This document shows positions 1 to 10,152 of a stretch of 64,000 nt of DNA, piece by piece. Source of the stretch: Azohydromonas australica DSM 1124 (GTDB taxonomy: Bacteria > Pseudomonadota > Gammaproteobacteria > Burkholderiales > Burkholderiaceae_C); assembly GCF_000430725.1 (NCBI RefSeq), contig NZ_KE387204.1, forward strand, positions 404,907-468,906. Reading direction: 5' to 3'. Position numbers and translations under genes: made by a program. The notes under the pieces were generated by a model that was given only the letters and a program-made list of their open reading frames with translations, did no database searches and had not been told where the DNA came from. Position 1 is the first letter of the stretch, and every line of letters starts with the position of its first letter.

Positions 1-32
1 TCGTCCGGGTTGAGTCAAAGGGCTGGCGGCCC

Positions 33-875
33 TCACTCCACCATCCGCCCCGCGACCTCCGGCATCCGACGCCCCGACCAGTAGGTGCCCGCGTAACCCC
101 GGTACGGGTTGCCGTACACCTGCCGCCCGGCCGCCTCGTGCTCGGCCATGAACTGCTCCACCGCGGCCGGCGTGCCGCCCTTGAACATCTCCTTGAGCAC
201 GCCTTCGGGCAGCAGCTCGCGGTAGCGCACGGGGATGCCGGCATAGGCCGCGCCCTCGGCCAGGTCCGGCGGGATCTCGGTCGGGTCCAGGAAGCGGCTT
301 TCTCCCAGCTCGCTGTCGTGGTGCGCCCGGACCCGCTTGGCCGCGTCCAGGATGCCCTCCACCACGTCCGACAGGGTGCGCCCCATCACCTTGGCTTTCC
401 AGGAGGCGCGCAGGAACAGCAGCTCGTGCGGGTCTACGCCCGGGCAGCGGCCCTGGTAGGCGGCGGTGAGGCAGTGGTCGCTGGCCGCGAGCAGGCGCTG
501 CGTCTCGGTGGGCTCGCGCTCCAGCAGCCGCAGCACCTGGCCCAGCGAGGAGCCGTCCATGAACTTCTCGGGCTCGACCTCGTAGCCCGGGTCGCCGGGG
601 TGGTGGTGGTCCACCCGCACCACCGGCTCCAGGCCCAGCACGGTGCACTCCACGAACACCGCCGGCGCCTTGGGCGGCAGCACCGCCGCGCGCGGGATCT
701 GGTCCGGCCCCACGCGCACCACGCCGTCGGCGGCGTAGGCGGTGCGCGGGTTGCAGCGGCGCTTGTGGCGCGCGGCATGGGCCCAGGCCAGCTGCTCGTC
801 CTCGACCACGCGCTGGATCTCGCGCATCTCAGGGTCCTGGGCGCCCAGGACGAAATGCCAGTCGCGGTCGATCAC
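33..875 (-). CDS. Conserved protein of unknown function, 280 aa
   Basis: GTG start at 875 is chosen because it overlaps the stop of the upstream small gene as GTGA, which implies translational coupling. The protein is soluble, with no signal peptide or membrane segment. Around residues 73-112 it has a hydrophobic strand, then VDHHHPGDPGYE and FMDGSSLGQVL. The Asp-His-His-His cluster resembles metal-binding DHH-type motifs, but I cannot place it in a family with confidence. The codon pattern is typical of neighbouring real genes. A longer open frame upstream of 875 is only antisense to the permease gene. Confidence 0.7.
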   Translation of the reverse strand: MIDRDWHFVLGAQDPEMREIQRVVEDEQLAWAHAARHKRRCNPRTAYAADGVVRVGPDQIPRAAVLPPKAPAVFVECTVLGLEPVVRVDHHHPGDPGYEVEPEKFMDGSSLGQVLRLLEREPTETQRLLAASDHCLTAAYQGRCPGVDPHELLFLRASWKAKVMGRTLSDVVEGILDAAKRVRAHHDSELGESRFLDPTEIPPDLAEGAAYAGIPVRYRELLPEGVLKEMFKGGTPAAVEQFMAEHEAAGRQVYGNPYRGYAGTYWSGRRMPEVAGRMVE

Positions 876-1153
876 GGGCGGTCGCTGCGCCGGTCGGCGC
901 CGCTGCCAGTGCCCGCGCCCGGGTCCTGCTGCATGCCGCGGTCTGCACCGCCGCCGCTGCCTTGCGCGCCCGCCAGGCCTTGCGAAGTCGGCCCGTCCGT
1001 GCCGGGTCGCGCCTCGCGCCCGGTGGGCGTGTCGCCCGGCTGGCCGTCGGCCAGGCCGGTGTGCTCCGCCTGGCTGGAGCTGATGCTGCCACCGCGCGAG
1101 CCGGCGCTGCCGGCGGGCGGGGTGGAGGAGGGGGTGTTGCGGATTTGGGTCAT
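872..1153 (-). CDS. Small Gly/Ser/Pro-rich, probably disordered protein, 93 aa
   Basis: ATG at 1153 is preceded by a GGAGA ribosome site about 6 bases away, which sets the start; an upstream in-frame extension has no such signal. The protein is almost entirely Gly, Ser, Thr, Pro, Ala, Gln and charged residues, with no hydrophobic core, so it is predicted to be disordered. Its TGA stop overlaps the GTG start of the next gene, so the two are probably co-expressed partners. Function unknown. Confidence 0.6.
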   Translation of the reverse strand: MTQIRNTPSSTPPAGSAGSRGGSISSSQAEHTGLADGQPGDTPTGREARPGTDGPTSQGLAGAQGSGGGADRGMQQDPGAGTGSGADRRSDRP

Positions 1154-1244
1154 GGTGTTCTCCGGTTGATTGTGGATCGGGCGGCAAGACCGGTGCCCGG
1201 ACTGCCGGAGCGTGTACCTTCCGCGCTCCCTCGCGAGTGCTTCC

Positions 1245-2477
1245 ATGACCGACTTCGTTCTCCTCGTCTTCACCCTCGTCTACATCGGCATGGTCCTGGG
1301 CGGCCTGCCCTTCCTGCAGCTCGACCGCAGCGGCGTGGCGCTGCTGGGCGCGATCGTGCTCATCGGCGCGGAGGCGGTGAGCGTGGACGCGGCGGCGCAG
1401 TCCATCGACCTGCCGACCATCCTGCTGCTCTTCGCCTTCATGGTGATCTCGGCGCAGATGCGCCTGGGCGGCTTCTACGACGCCGTGGCGCGGCAGCTCG
1501 CCGCGCTGCGCATGGCGCCGGCGGCGCTGCTGGGGGCGCTGATCGCGGTGTCGGCCGTGCTCTCGGCCGTGTTCAGCAACGACGTGGTGTGCCTGGCCAT
1601 GGCGCCGGTGCTGGTGGACGCCTGCCGCCGCCGCGGGCGGGACGCGCTGCCCTACCTGCTGGCGCTGGCCTGCAGCGCCAACATCGGCTCCGCCGCCACG
1701 CTGATCGGCAACCCGCAGAACATGCTTATCGGCGCGCAATTGAAACTGCCCTTCGGCGGCTATGTGCTGCAGGTGCTGCCGCCGGTGCTGCTGTCGCTGG
1801 CCGCGACCTGGGGGCTGATTGCGCTGCTGCTGCGCGGGCGGCTGCGCCAGGGCCCGGCCGAAGTGGCCGCCGCCGTGGCCGCCCCGACGCCGGGCGAGGA
1901 TCTGCCCTTCTCGCGCTGGCAGGCCGCCAAGGGCCTGACGGTGTCGCTGGGTGTGCTGCTGTGCTTCCTGTTCACGCCCTGGCCGCGCGAGGTGGTGGCG
2001 CTGGCCGGTGCGGGGCTGCTGCTGCTGAGCCGCCGGCTGCACTCGCGCGACATGCTGGGCCTGGTGGACTGGCAGCTGCTGGTGCTGTTCATGGGCCTGT
2101 TCGTGGTCAACCACGCGCTGCAGGCCACGGGGCTGCCGGAGGCGCTGGTGCAGCACCTGGCCGCCGCGGGCTGGCGGCTGGACCATCCGGCCTCGCTCTT
2201 CGGCGCCACCTTCGTGCTGAGCAACCTGGTGTCCAACGTGCCGGCGGTGATGCTGCTGCTGCCGCTGTCGGGCCCGGACGCCGGCCCGCTGCTGGCGCTG
2301 GTGAGCACGCTCGCGGGCAACCTGTTCATCGTCGGCAGCATCGCGAACATCATCGTGGTGGACGCCGCGGCGCGGCACGGCGTGGCCATCGACTGGCGCA
2401 CGCACGCGCGCATCGGCGTGCCGGTGACCATCGCCTCGCTGGCGATCAGCGCGGCGTGGCTGGCGCTGAAGGCCTGA
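1245..2477 (+). CDS. ArsB/SLC13-type anion permease (IT superfamily, YbiR-like)
   Basis: A 410-aa polytopic inner-membrane protein with about ten hydrophobic segments. Two inverted-repeat signatures of the ion transporter superfamily are visible: SNDVVCLAMAPVL followed by GSAATLIGNPQNM in the first half, and SNLVSNVPAVMLLLPL with a GN/SIAN stretch in the second. This fits dicarboxylate, arsenite or other anion carriers; the substrate is not predictable. ATG at 1245 is the natural N-terminus, just before the first membrane segment; no strong ribosome site is seen. It is divergent from the small gene at 872-1153 and convergent with the kinase at 2491. Confidence 0.85.
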   Translation: MTDFVLLVFTLVYIGMVLGGLPFLQLDRSGVALLGAIVLIGAEAVSVDAAAQSIDLPTILLLFAFMVISAQMRLGGFYDAVARQLAALRMAPAALLGALIAVSAVLSAVFSNDVVCLAMAPVLVDACRRRGRDALPYLLALACSANIGSAATLIGNPQNMLIGAQLKLPFGGYVLQVLPPVLLSLAATWGLIALLLRGRLRQGPAEVAAAVAAPTPGEDLPFSRWQAAKGLTVSLGVLLCFLFTPWPREVVALAGAGLLLLSRRLHSRDMLGLVDWQLLVLFMGLFVVNHALQATGLPEALVQHLAAAGWRLDHPASLFGATFVLSNLVSNVPAVMLLLPLSGPDAGPLLALVSTLAGNLFIVGSIANIIVVDAAARHGVAIDWRTHARIGVPVTIASLAISAAWLALKA

Positions 2478-2490
2478 TGGCGACGGTGTT

Positions 2491-4839
<2,349 letters not shown>

Positions 4840-4841
4840 GG

Positions 4842-5888
4842 TCAGAAGCGGTAGCGGTCGACGTTGTCGCGGGTGAGTTCCAGCGCCGGCAGCGACACCT
4901 GCGCGTTCACCGCGTCCGCCTGTGGTACCAGCGTGCCCAGCCTGCCGGCCTGGAAGGGCCGGCCCGCGGCCAGGCCGCCTTGCAGCAGCTGCCAGGCGCA
5001 GTACACCGTGAGGTAGCCATGGTCTTGCGCGTTCCACAGCAGGACCGTGCGCACTGCGCCGTCCTTGAGGAAGCTGCGCATGCGGGACGGTGTGGAGTTG
5101 CCCGTCACGGCCACGTGCCCGGCCTGGCCGGCTGCCTGCACCGCGCGCACTACCCCGGGCATGTTGGGCACGCCCAGCGAGATCAGGCCGACCAGCTTGG
5201 GGTGGGCCGCGAGCAGGACCTGGGTCACGCGGAAGGCCTCTTCCGTGTTCTCCCCGGCGGGGCGGATGTCGACGATGCGCAGCTCGGGATAGCGCGCGTA
5301 CAGCGTGCGCTTGACGGCCTGGATCCAGCGCACTTGATTGACCGCAGTGAAGCTGGTGGTCACCACGGCGATCTCGCCCTGGGGCCCCGTCTGTGCCACC
5401 AGCGCTTCGACCAGGCGGCGGCCGAACTCGGCGTAGTCGACCAGGTTGACGAAGAACTCGCGCGGCGTGACGTCGGCATCCCAGGCCATCACCCGCACGC
5501 CGGTCCGCTGCGCACGCTGCAGCAGCGGCGACAGGGCCATCGGGTCGTTGGCAGCGATCGCGATCACGTCGGGGCGGGTCGGCAGGATGCGCTCCAGCAG
5601 CTCGATCTGCTGCTCCGCGCTGTCCTGGCGCGGCCCCAGCCATTGCACGGCGAGCCCGGGCAGTTCCGCCGCCGCGGCCTGTACGCCCTGGTGGACCGCT
5701 TCGTAGTAGGGAATGCTGACGAGCTTGGGCATCACGACCACGCGGCGCCTGGCCTTGCCGGCAGCCGCGCCAGCAGCCGCGCCGGCCGGTTGCGCCGCCG
5801 CGTCGCGCAGCAGCGTCCCGGCCACCAGCAGTGGTGCCAAGCCTGCCGGCAGCCGCCTCAGAAACCGGCGGCGATCGTTCGCGTCCAT
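4842..5888 (-). CDS. Periplasmic sugar-binding-like protein (type 1, RbsB/TorT-like), sensor partner
   Basis: 348 aa from ATG 5888. The N-terminus has a twin-arginine-like signal, RRRFLRRLPAG followed by a hydrophobic stretch ending in AAA. The mature part follows the type 1 periplasmic-binding fold (VVMPKLVSIPYYEAVHQGVQAAA, then DVIAIAANDP and GLISLGVPN). No ABC permease or ATPase is nearby; the only neighbour in the operon is the hybrid kinase. It therefore probably presents a ligand to that kinase rather than feeding a transporter. An in-frame ATG 126 bases upstream would bury the signal peptide and is rejected. Confidence 0.85.
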   Translation of the reverse strand: MDANDRRRFLRRLPAGLAPLLVAGTLLRDAAAQPAGAAAGAAAGKARRRVVVMPKLVSIPYYEAVHQGVQAAAAELPGLAVQWLGPRQDSAEQQIELLERILPTRPDVIAIAANDPMALSPLLQRAQRTGVRVMAWDADVTPREFFVNLVDYAEFGRRLVEALVAQTGPQGEIAVVTTSFTAVNQVRWIQAVKRTLYARYPELRIVDIRPAGENTEEAFRVTQVLLAAHPKLVGLISLGVPNMPGVVRAVQAAGQAGHVAVTGNSTPSRMRSFLKDGAVRTVLLWNAQDHGYLTVYCAWQLLQGGLAAGRPFQAGRLGTLVPQADAVNAQVSLPALELTRDNVDRYRF

Positions 5889-6114
5889 GCCCAGGTCCAC
5901 CGTCCTCGACTCAATGGGCGGGATTGTGCGGGACCGGATCAACGCGCCATGGGTGGCGGGCGCAACCATGCCCGATCCACGGCGTGAGCTTGCGCTCACG
6001 GTGCGGTGCGGCATGGCGCGATCAAGGCCTGGCCGGACGCCGGCATGACGACCCGGCCAGGCGCCTGTACGTCAGGATTTCAAGATGCCCGTGCAGGACC
6101 TTGCCGGGCTCCTG

Positions 6115-6411
6115 TCAGCCCACCGTGTAGTCCACCGCGGCCCACTCGAAGTAGGGCTTGAGGTCCGCGATCAGCGCCTGGTGCGCCGGGTGGAACAGGT
6201 AGTCGTTGAGCGACTGGGCGTCGTCGAAGGCCGATTCCAGCGCGTAGCCCCAGCAGATGGGCCGGTCCAGCTCGTTGGCCGAGAGCTTCCACTCGCGGAT
6301 GAAGCCGATCTGCCGCACCAGCGCGTCCATCTGCGCCACCAGGCGCTGCTCCAGCGCGGGCTGAGGCTGCACGTCCGCCTTGCGGCGGAACAGCACGATG
6401 TGCTTCAGCAT
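6115..6411 (-). CDS. Dabb (stress-responsive alpha/beta barrel) family protein, 98 aa
   Basis: Starts MLKHIVLFRRK and has the ferredoxin-like Dabb pattern of about 95 residues: LKHIVLF, a central helix, then YALESAFDDAQSLNDYLFHPAH and a final YTVG. Such proteins form dimeric barrels; some act as small-molecule cyclases or decarboxylases, but most are uncharacterised. It is the distal gene of the 13.2-6.1 kb minus-strand catabolic cluster, so a role on a sugar-acid intermediate is plausible but unproven. Confidence 0.8.
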   Translation of the reverse strand: MLKHIVLFRRKADVQPQPALEQRLVAQMDALVRQIGFIREWKLSANELDRPICWGYALESAFDDAQSLNDYLFHPAHQALIADLKPYFEWAAVDYTVG

Positions 6412-6506
6412 GGGTGCCCCTTTCGCGCCAGCAGCCAGGCCGGGTCGTCCTGCAGCGCGACCGGGCGCAGGAAGAGGTGGGATTCCCTGCACGTACTCAT
6501 CCCGGT

Positions 6507-6983
6507 TCACTTCCAGCGCAGGTGATAGCCGCGGCCGGCATAGTCGAAGTCCACCAGCTCGCCCATGCGCGTGCCGTTGACCTCCGGCAGCGACTGCGCG
6601 TTGGTGACGGTGGGCGCGGCGTAGTAGGCGCGGATCTCCTTGATCAGCCCCGTGGCGTCGTCGAACACGTACCACTCGTCGCCGCGCTGGGCCACGCCCT
6701 GGTCGCGCTTCCAGTGCGTCCACTCGATGACGGCCTCGTTGGAGTCGTGGCCGCACAGGATCTTCTCGATGGTCCACTGCGAGCCCAGGTTCTCCACGCA
6801 CCAGACCCACTTGCGGCTGATGGTGTCGGCGCTGCGCCAGGGGATCTCGGGCAGCCCGGGCGGGAAGTAGTGCACCGCGTCGGGCGTGAAGCACGCCATC
6901 AGCGCGTCGTAGTCGCCGGCGTTGCAGGCGTCGAAGTAGCGCCGGATCAGCGCGGCGCGGGCCTCGGGGGAAGCGATTGCCAT
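6507..6983 (-). CDS. NTF2-like (SnoaL-type) protein, 158 aa
   Basis: The N-terminus RAALIRRYFDACNAGDYDALMACFTPDAVHYFPPG is the classical SnoaL/NTF2 opening. Later motifs WTHWKRDQG and GLIKEIRAYY complete the cone-shaped alpha+beta fold. Family members are small isomerases, dehydratases or ligand-binding proteins. The start at 6983 has GAGGA upstream. It lies 24 bases downstream of the RraA-like gene on the same strand and is probably part of the hexarate operon. Exact reaction unknown. Confidence 0.8.
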   Translation of the reverse strand: MAIASPEARAALIRRYFDACNAGDYDALMACFTPDAVHYFPPGLPEIPWRSADTISRKWVWCVENLGSQWTIEKILCGHDSNEAVIEWTHWKRDQGVAQRGDEWYVFDDATGLIKEIRAYYAAPTVTNAQSLPEVNGTRMGELVDFDYAGRGYHLRWK

Positions 6984-7007
6984 GATGGATGTGTCCTCAA
7001 CGGGCCT

Positions 7008-7772
7008 TCAGGCGGCCTTGATGGGCGGGCGGCCGGCGGCCACCCAGGCCTTGTGCTGCTCGCGCGTGGCGGGGCTGGGCGGGTACAGGCCCCACAGCGC
7101 CTCGCCGCCCTGCACGCGCATGGCCAGGTAGCCTTCCAGGTCGTCCTGCGCCTCGCACAGGTCGGCCATCTCGGCGGCCAGGTGCGCCGGCACCACCGTG
7201 ATGTTGTCGCCGTCGCCGTGGATCACGTCGCCCGGGTACACCGCCACGCCGGCGCAGCCGATGGGCACCTGCAGGTCCGCGACGTGGTGGAAGGACAGCC
7301 GCGTGGTGGCGGTCACGCCGGCGCTCCAGATGGGGAAGTCCATCTGCGACAGCTCGGTGCCGTCGCGGAAGGCGCCGTCGGTGACCACGCCGCGCGCGCC
7401 GCGCATCTTCATGCGCGTGATGAGCATGTTGCCCATCGAGGCGGCGCTCGCGTCGCGGTAGCTGTCGATGACGACCACCTCGCCGGGCTTGACCTCCTCC
7501 ACGCCTACCCACTGCAGGTTGTTGACGTGCGGCTCGGTGGTGAGCGTGGCGTAGGTGTCCACGTCCTCGCGCGCCGGGATGAAGCGCATCGTGAACGCGC
7601 GGCCGGCAAAGGGCTTGAACGGCGTGTTCAGCGGCTTGAGGCCCACCATCACCGGCTGGCGGTAGCCCTTCTTGTACAGCTGCGTGGTCAGCGAGCCGCT
7701 CGTGACCTTGGCCAGGCGGTCAAGCACCTCGTCGGGCACGAAGAGAGGGGCAGGACGGGTCGGGATGCTCAT
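7008..7772 (-). CDS. RraA-like / HMG aldolase family protein, 254 aa
   Basis: Contains the RraA/HMG-aldolase core: GRAFTMRFIPA, GEVVVIDSYRDASAASMGNML, the substrate-site stretch GARGVVTDGAFRD, and VYPGDVIHGDGDNITVVP. The D-x20-R-D arrangement of the metal-dependent pyruvate aldolase/oxaloacetate decarboxylase class is present, which argues for an enzyme rather than an RNase E inhibitor. ATG 7772 has AGGAGA upstream. Next to a galactarate-type dehydratase and UxaA proteins, it probably cleaves or decarboxylates a keto-acid intermediate (inference). Confidence 0.85.
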   Translation of the reverse strand: MSIPTRPAPLFVPDEVLDRLAKVTSGSLTTQLYKKGYRQPVMVGLKPLNTPFKPFAGRAFTMRFIPAREDVDTYATLTTEPHVNNLQWVGVEEVKPGEVVVIDSYRDASAASMGNMLITRMKMRGARGVVTDGAFRDGTELSQMDFPIWSAGVTATTRLSFHHVADLQVPIGCAGVAVYPGDVIHGDGDNITVVPAHLAAEMADLCEAQDDLEGYLAMRVQGGEALWGLYPPSPATREQHKAWVAAGRPPIKAA

Positions 7773-7848
7773 CGGATGTCTCCTGCGCTCAAGGCGCGTT
7801 GCATGAAGGGGCTCACCGCCGGCAGCGGTGGCCGGTACGTGGTTGGGG

Positions 7849-9042
7849 TCAGGCGCCCTTGCCGAAGGTCTTGGTGTCCGCGGTCCAGGCCAGGGCCTGC
7901 TCGCTCAAGGAGAAGCCCAGGCCGGGGCGGTCGGGGACCCACATGCGGCCTTCCTTGAGCTGCAACTGCTCGTTGAACAGGGGGCCCAGCCACTCGAAGT
8001 GCTCCAGCCAGGGCTCATGCGAGTAGGCCGCGGCCAGGTGCAGGTGGATCTCCATCGCGAAGTGCGGCGCGAGCTTGCGGCCCTTGAACTCGCCCAGCGC
8101 CATGATCTGCAGGAAGGGCGTGATGCCGCCCACGCGCGGCGCGTCGGGCTGGATGAAGTCGCTGCCCTCGGCCATGATCAGCTGAGCGTGCTCGCCGAAG
8201 CTGGTGAGCATCTCGCCCGTGGCGATGGCCGTGTCGAAGCGGCTGGCCAGCTGGGCATGGCCTTCGAAGTCGTAGGCGTCCAGCGGCTCCTCGATCCAGG
8301 TCAGGTCGAATCCTTCGAAGGCGCGGCAGGCGCGCGTGGCCTTCTGGCGGTCCCACTGCTGGTTGGCGTCCACCATCAGCGGGAAGTCGTTGCCCAGGAG
8401 CTTGCGCACCTCGCCCACGCGCTGGATGTCGATGGACAAGTCGGGCTGGCCGACCTTGAGCTTGATGCCGCCGATGCCGCTGTTGCGCGAGATCTCGACG
8501 TTCTTGAGCACCTGGTCCAGCGGCGTGTGCAGGTAGCCGCCCGAGGTGTTGTAGCACTGCACCGAGTCGCGCTGCGCGCCCAGGAGCTTTGCCAGCGGCA
8601 GCCCGGCGCGCTTGGCCTTCAGGTCCCACAGCGCGATGTCGAAGGGCGCGATGGCCTGCGTGGTCAACCCGCTGCGGCCCATGCTGGCGCCAGCCCACAG
8701 CAGCTTGGTGAACAGCCGCGAGGTGTCGTTGGGGTCTTCGCCCAGCAGGTGCGGCGCGAGCTCCTGCGCGTGTGCGTACATGCCCGGGCCGCCGGCGCGC
8801 TTGGAGTAGCCGAAGCCGATGCCTTCATGGCCGTCACGGCTGCGGACCTGCGCAAAGATGAAGGCGATCTCGGTGAGCGGCTTCTGCCGCCCGGTGAGCA
8901 CCTTGGCGTCGCTCACCGGCGTGGCCAGCGGCAGGAACACCAGCGACAGCCTGATGGACTCGATGCGGTCGCCGCTCTCGGCCGCGGTGCGGGCGTCGCC
9001 GGCGACCTGGGCGTAGGAAACGATGTTGGATTCAACGGCCAT
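7849..9042 (-). CDS. Enolase-superfamily sugar-acid dehydratase, L-talarate/galactarate dehydratase-like
   Basis: 397 aa, matching the roughly 398-aa talarate/galactarate dehydratases of the mandelate racemase subgroup. Visible residues: Lys194-Leu-Lys196 on the second strand, metal ligands Asp225 (VDANQQW), Glu251 (WIEEPL) and Glu277 (ATGEML), and the Asp300/His327 pair (IQPDAPRVGG, LAPHFAMEIH). It would dehydrate a hexarate to a keto-deoxy acid. ATG 9042 is set by AGGAGA 8 bases upstream. It lies between the Bug receptor and the RraA-like aldolase. Confidence 0.88.
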   Translation of the reverse strand: MAVESNIVSYAQVAGDARTAAESGDRIESIRLSLVFLPLATPVSDAKVLTGRQKPLTEIAFIFAQVRSRDGHEGIGFGYSKRAGGPGMYAHAQELAPHLLGEDPNDTSRLFTKLLWAGASMGRSGLTTQAIAPFDIALWDLKAKRAGLPLAKLLGAQRDSVQCYNTSGGYLHTPLDQVLKNVEISRNSGIGGIKLKVGQPDLSIDIQRVGEVRKLLGNDFPLMVDANQQWDRQKATRACRAFEGFDLTWIEEPLDAYDFEGHAQLASRFDTAIATGEMLTSFGEHAQLIMAEGSDFIQPDAPRVGGITPFLQIMALGEFKGRKLAPHFAMEIHLHLAAAYSHEPWLEHFEWLGPLFNEQLQLKEGRMWVPDRPGLGFSLSEQALAWTADTKTFGKGA

Positions 9043-9059
9043 GGTTGTTTCTCCTGGAT

Positions 9060-10043
9060 TCATTCGACCTTCAGGCCACCGGTCTGGATGACCTTGGTCC
9101 AGCGCACGATCTCGTCGTGCAGGAACTTGCTGTAGTCGGCGGACCGGGAGGCCACGACGACGAAGCCGGTGGATTCGAGCTTGGCGCGGTTGGCCGGCTC
9201 GCTGAAGCCCTTGACCATCGCAGCTTCGAGCTTGTCCACGATCGGCTTGGGCGTGCCCTTGGGTACCGACAGGCCCGTCCACGACACGGCGCTGAAGCCG
9301 GGGTAGCCCGACTCGGCCACGGTGGGCACGTCCGGGAACAGCGGGTTGCGCTGCGGGCTCGTGACGGCCAGTGCGCGCAGCTTGCCGGCCTTGACGTGCG
9401 GCAGCACGGCGTCCTGGTTGACGATCATCATCGGGATCTGGTTGCCGAGCACGTCGGACAGCGCCGGCGCGCCGCCCTTGTAGGGAATGCCGATCATGTC
9501 CAGCCCCGCCGCCTGCTTCAGGTACTCGGTGGCCAGGTGCCCCGACGACGCATTGACCTGGCCGTAGCTGACCTTGCCCGGATGCGCCTTCACGTAGGCC
9601 ACGAACTCCTTGAAGTCCTTGGCCGGGAAGCTGGGGTGCACGACCAGGACGTTGGGGCCGGCCGCGAGCTGGGAGACGTGGATGAAATCGCGCTCCGAGT
9701 CGTAGCTCGGCTTGGGCGAGTTGAAGCCGTGGATGATGGCGTTGGAGCCGATGCCCGAGAGCAGCAGCGTGTAGCCGTCGGCCGGGGAGCGCAGCGCCTC
9801 GGCCACGCCGATGGCACCGCCCGCGCCGCCCTTGTTGTCCACGATGAAGGTCTGCTTGAGCTGGGCCGCCAGCACGTCGGCGATGAGCCGGCCCATCATG
9901 TCGCTGGTGCCGCCGGCAGGGAAGGGCACGATGATCTTCACCGGCTTGGCCGGCCAGGCCGGCGCGTCGGCCTGGGCCTGGGCCGCAAGGGGCAGCGCCG
10001 CCAGCGCGGCGAGGGCGGCTATGAATAGTGAACGCTTCATCAT
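9060..10043 (-). CDS. Bug/TctC-family periplasmic solute receptor
   Basis: 327 aa with a Sec signal (MMKRSLFIAALAALAALPLAAQAQA). The Bug fold follows: WPAKPVKIIVPFPAGGTSDMMGR, IVDNKGGAGGAIG, DGYTLLL and a VPTVAESGYPGF loop. Such receptors bind carboxylates and normally feed TctAB permeases. No tctA or tctB lies in the window, so uptake must use a permease elsewhere. It sits inside the hexarate cluster; a sugar acid is a reasonable ligand. AAGGAGA precedes the tandem ATGs. Confidence 0.92.
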   Translation of the reverse strand: MMKRSLFIAALAALAALPLAAQAQADAPAWPAKPVKIIVPFPAGGTSDMMGRLIADVLAAQLKQTFIVDNKGGAGGAIGVAEALRSPADGYTLLLSGIGSNAIIHGFNSPKPSYDSERDFIHVSQLAAGPNVLVVHPSFPAKDFKEFVAYVKAHPGKVSYGQVNASSGHLATEYLKQAAGLDMIGIPYKGGAPALSDVLGNQIPMMIVNQDAVLPHVKAGKLRALAVTSPQRNPLFPDVPTVAESGYPGFSAVSWTGLSVPKGTPKPIVDKLEAAMVKGFSEPANRAKLESTGFVVVASRSADYSKFLHDEIVRWTKVIQTGGLKVE

Positions 10044-10152
10044 GCTTGTCTCCTTGTGGGCGCGGCCCCGGGCCGCGATGTCGTTGCGCGCGCTGCCGTC
10101 TTCCGGGAGAGCGGCGGCTGCGTGATTGCTCGGTCCGTGGAGTGGGCGGCGC

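Noticed and set aside
33..2405. 790-codon open frame on the minus strand
   Set aside because: Its upper half is antisense to the well-supported permease and has Arg/His/Gln-rich shadow composition; only the part below 875 is a gene.
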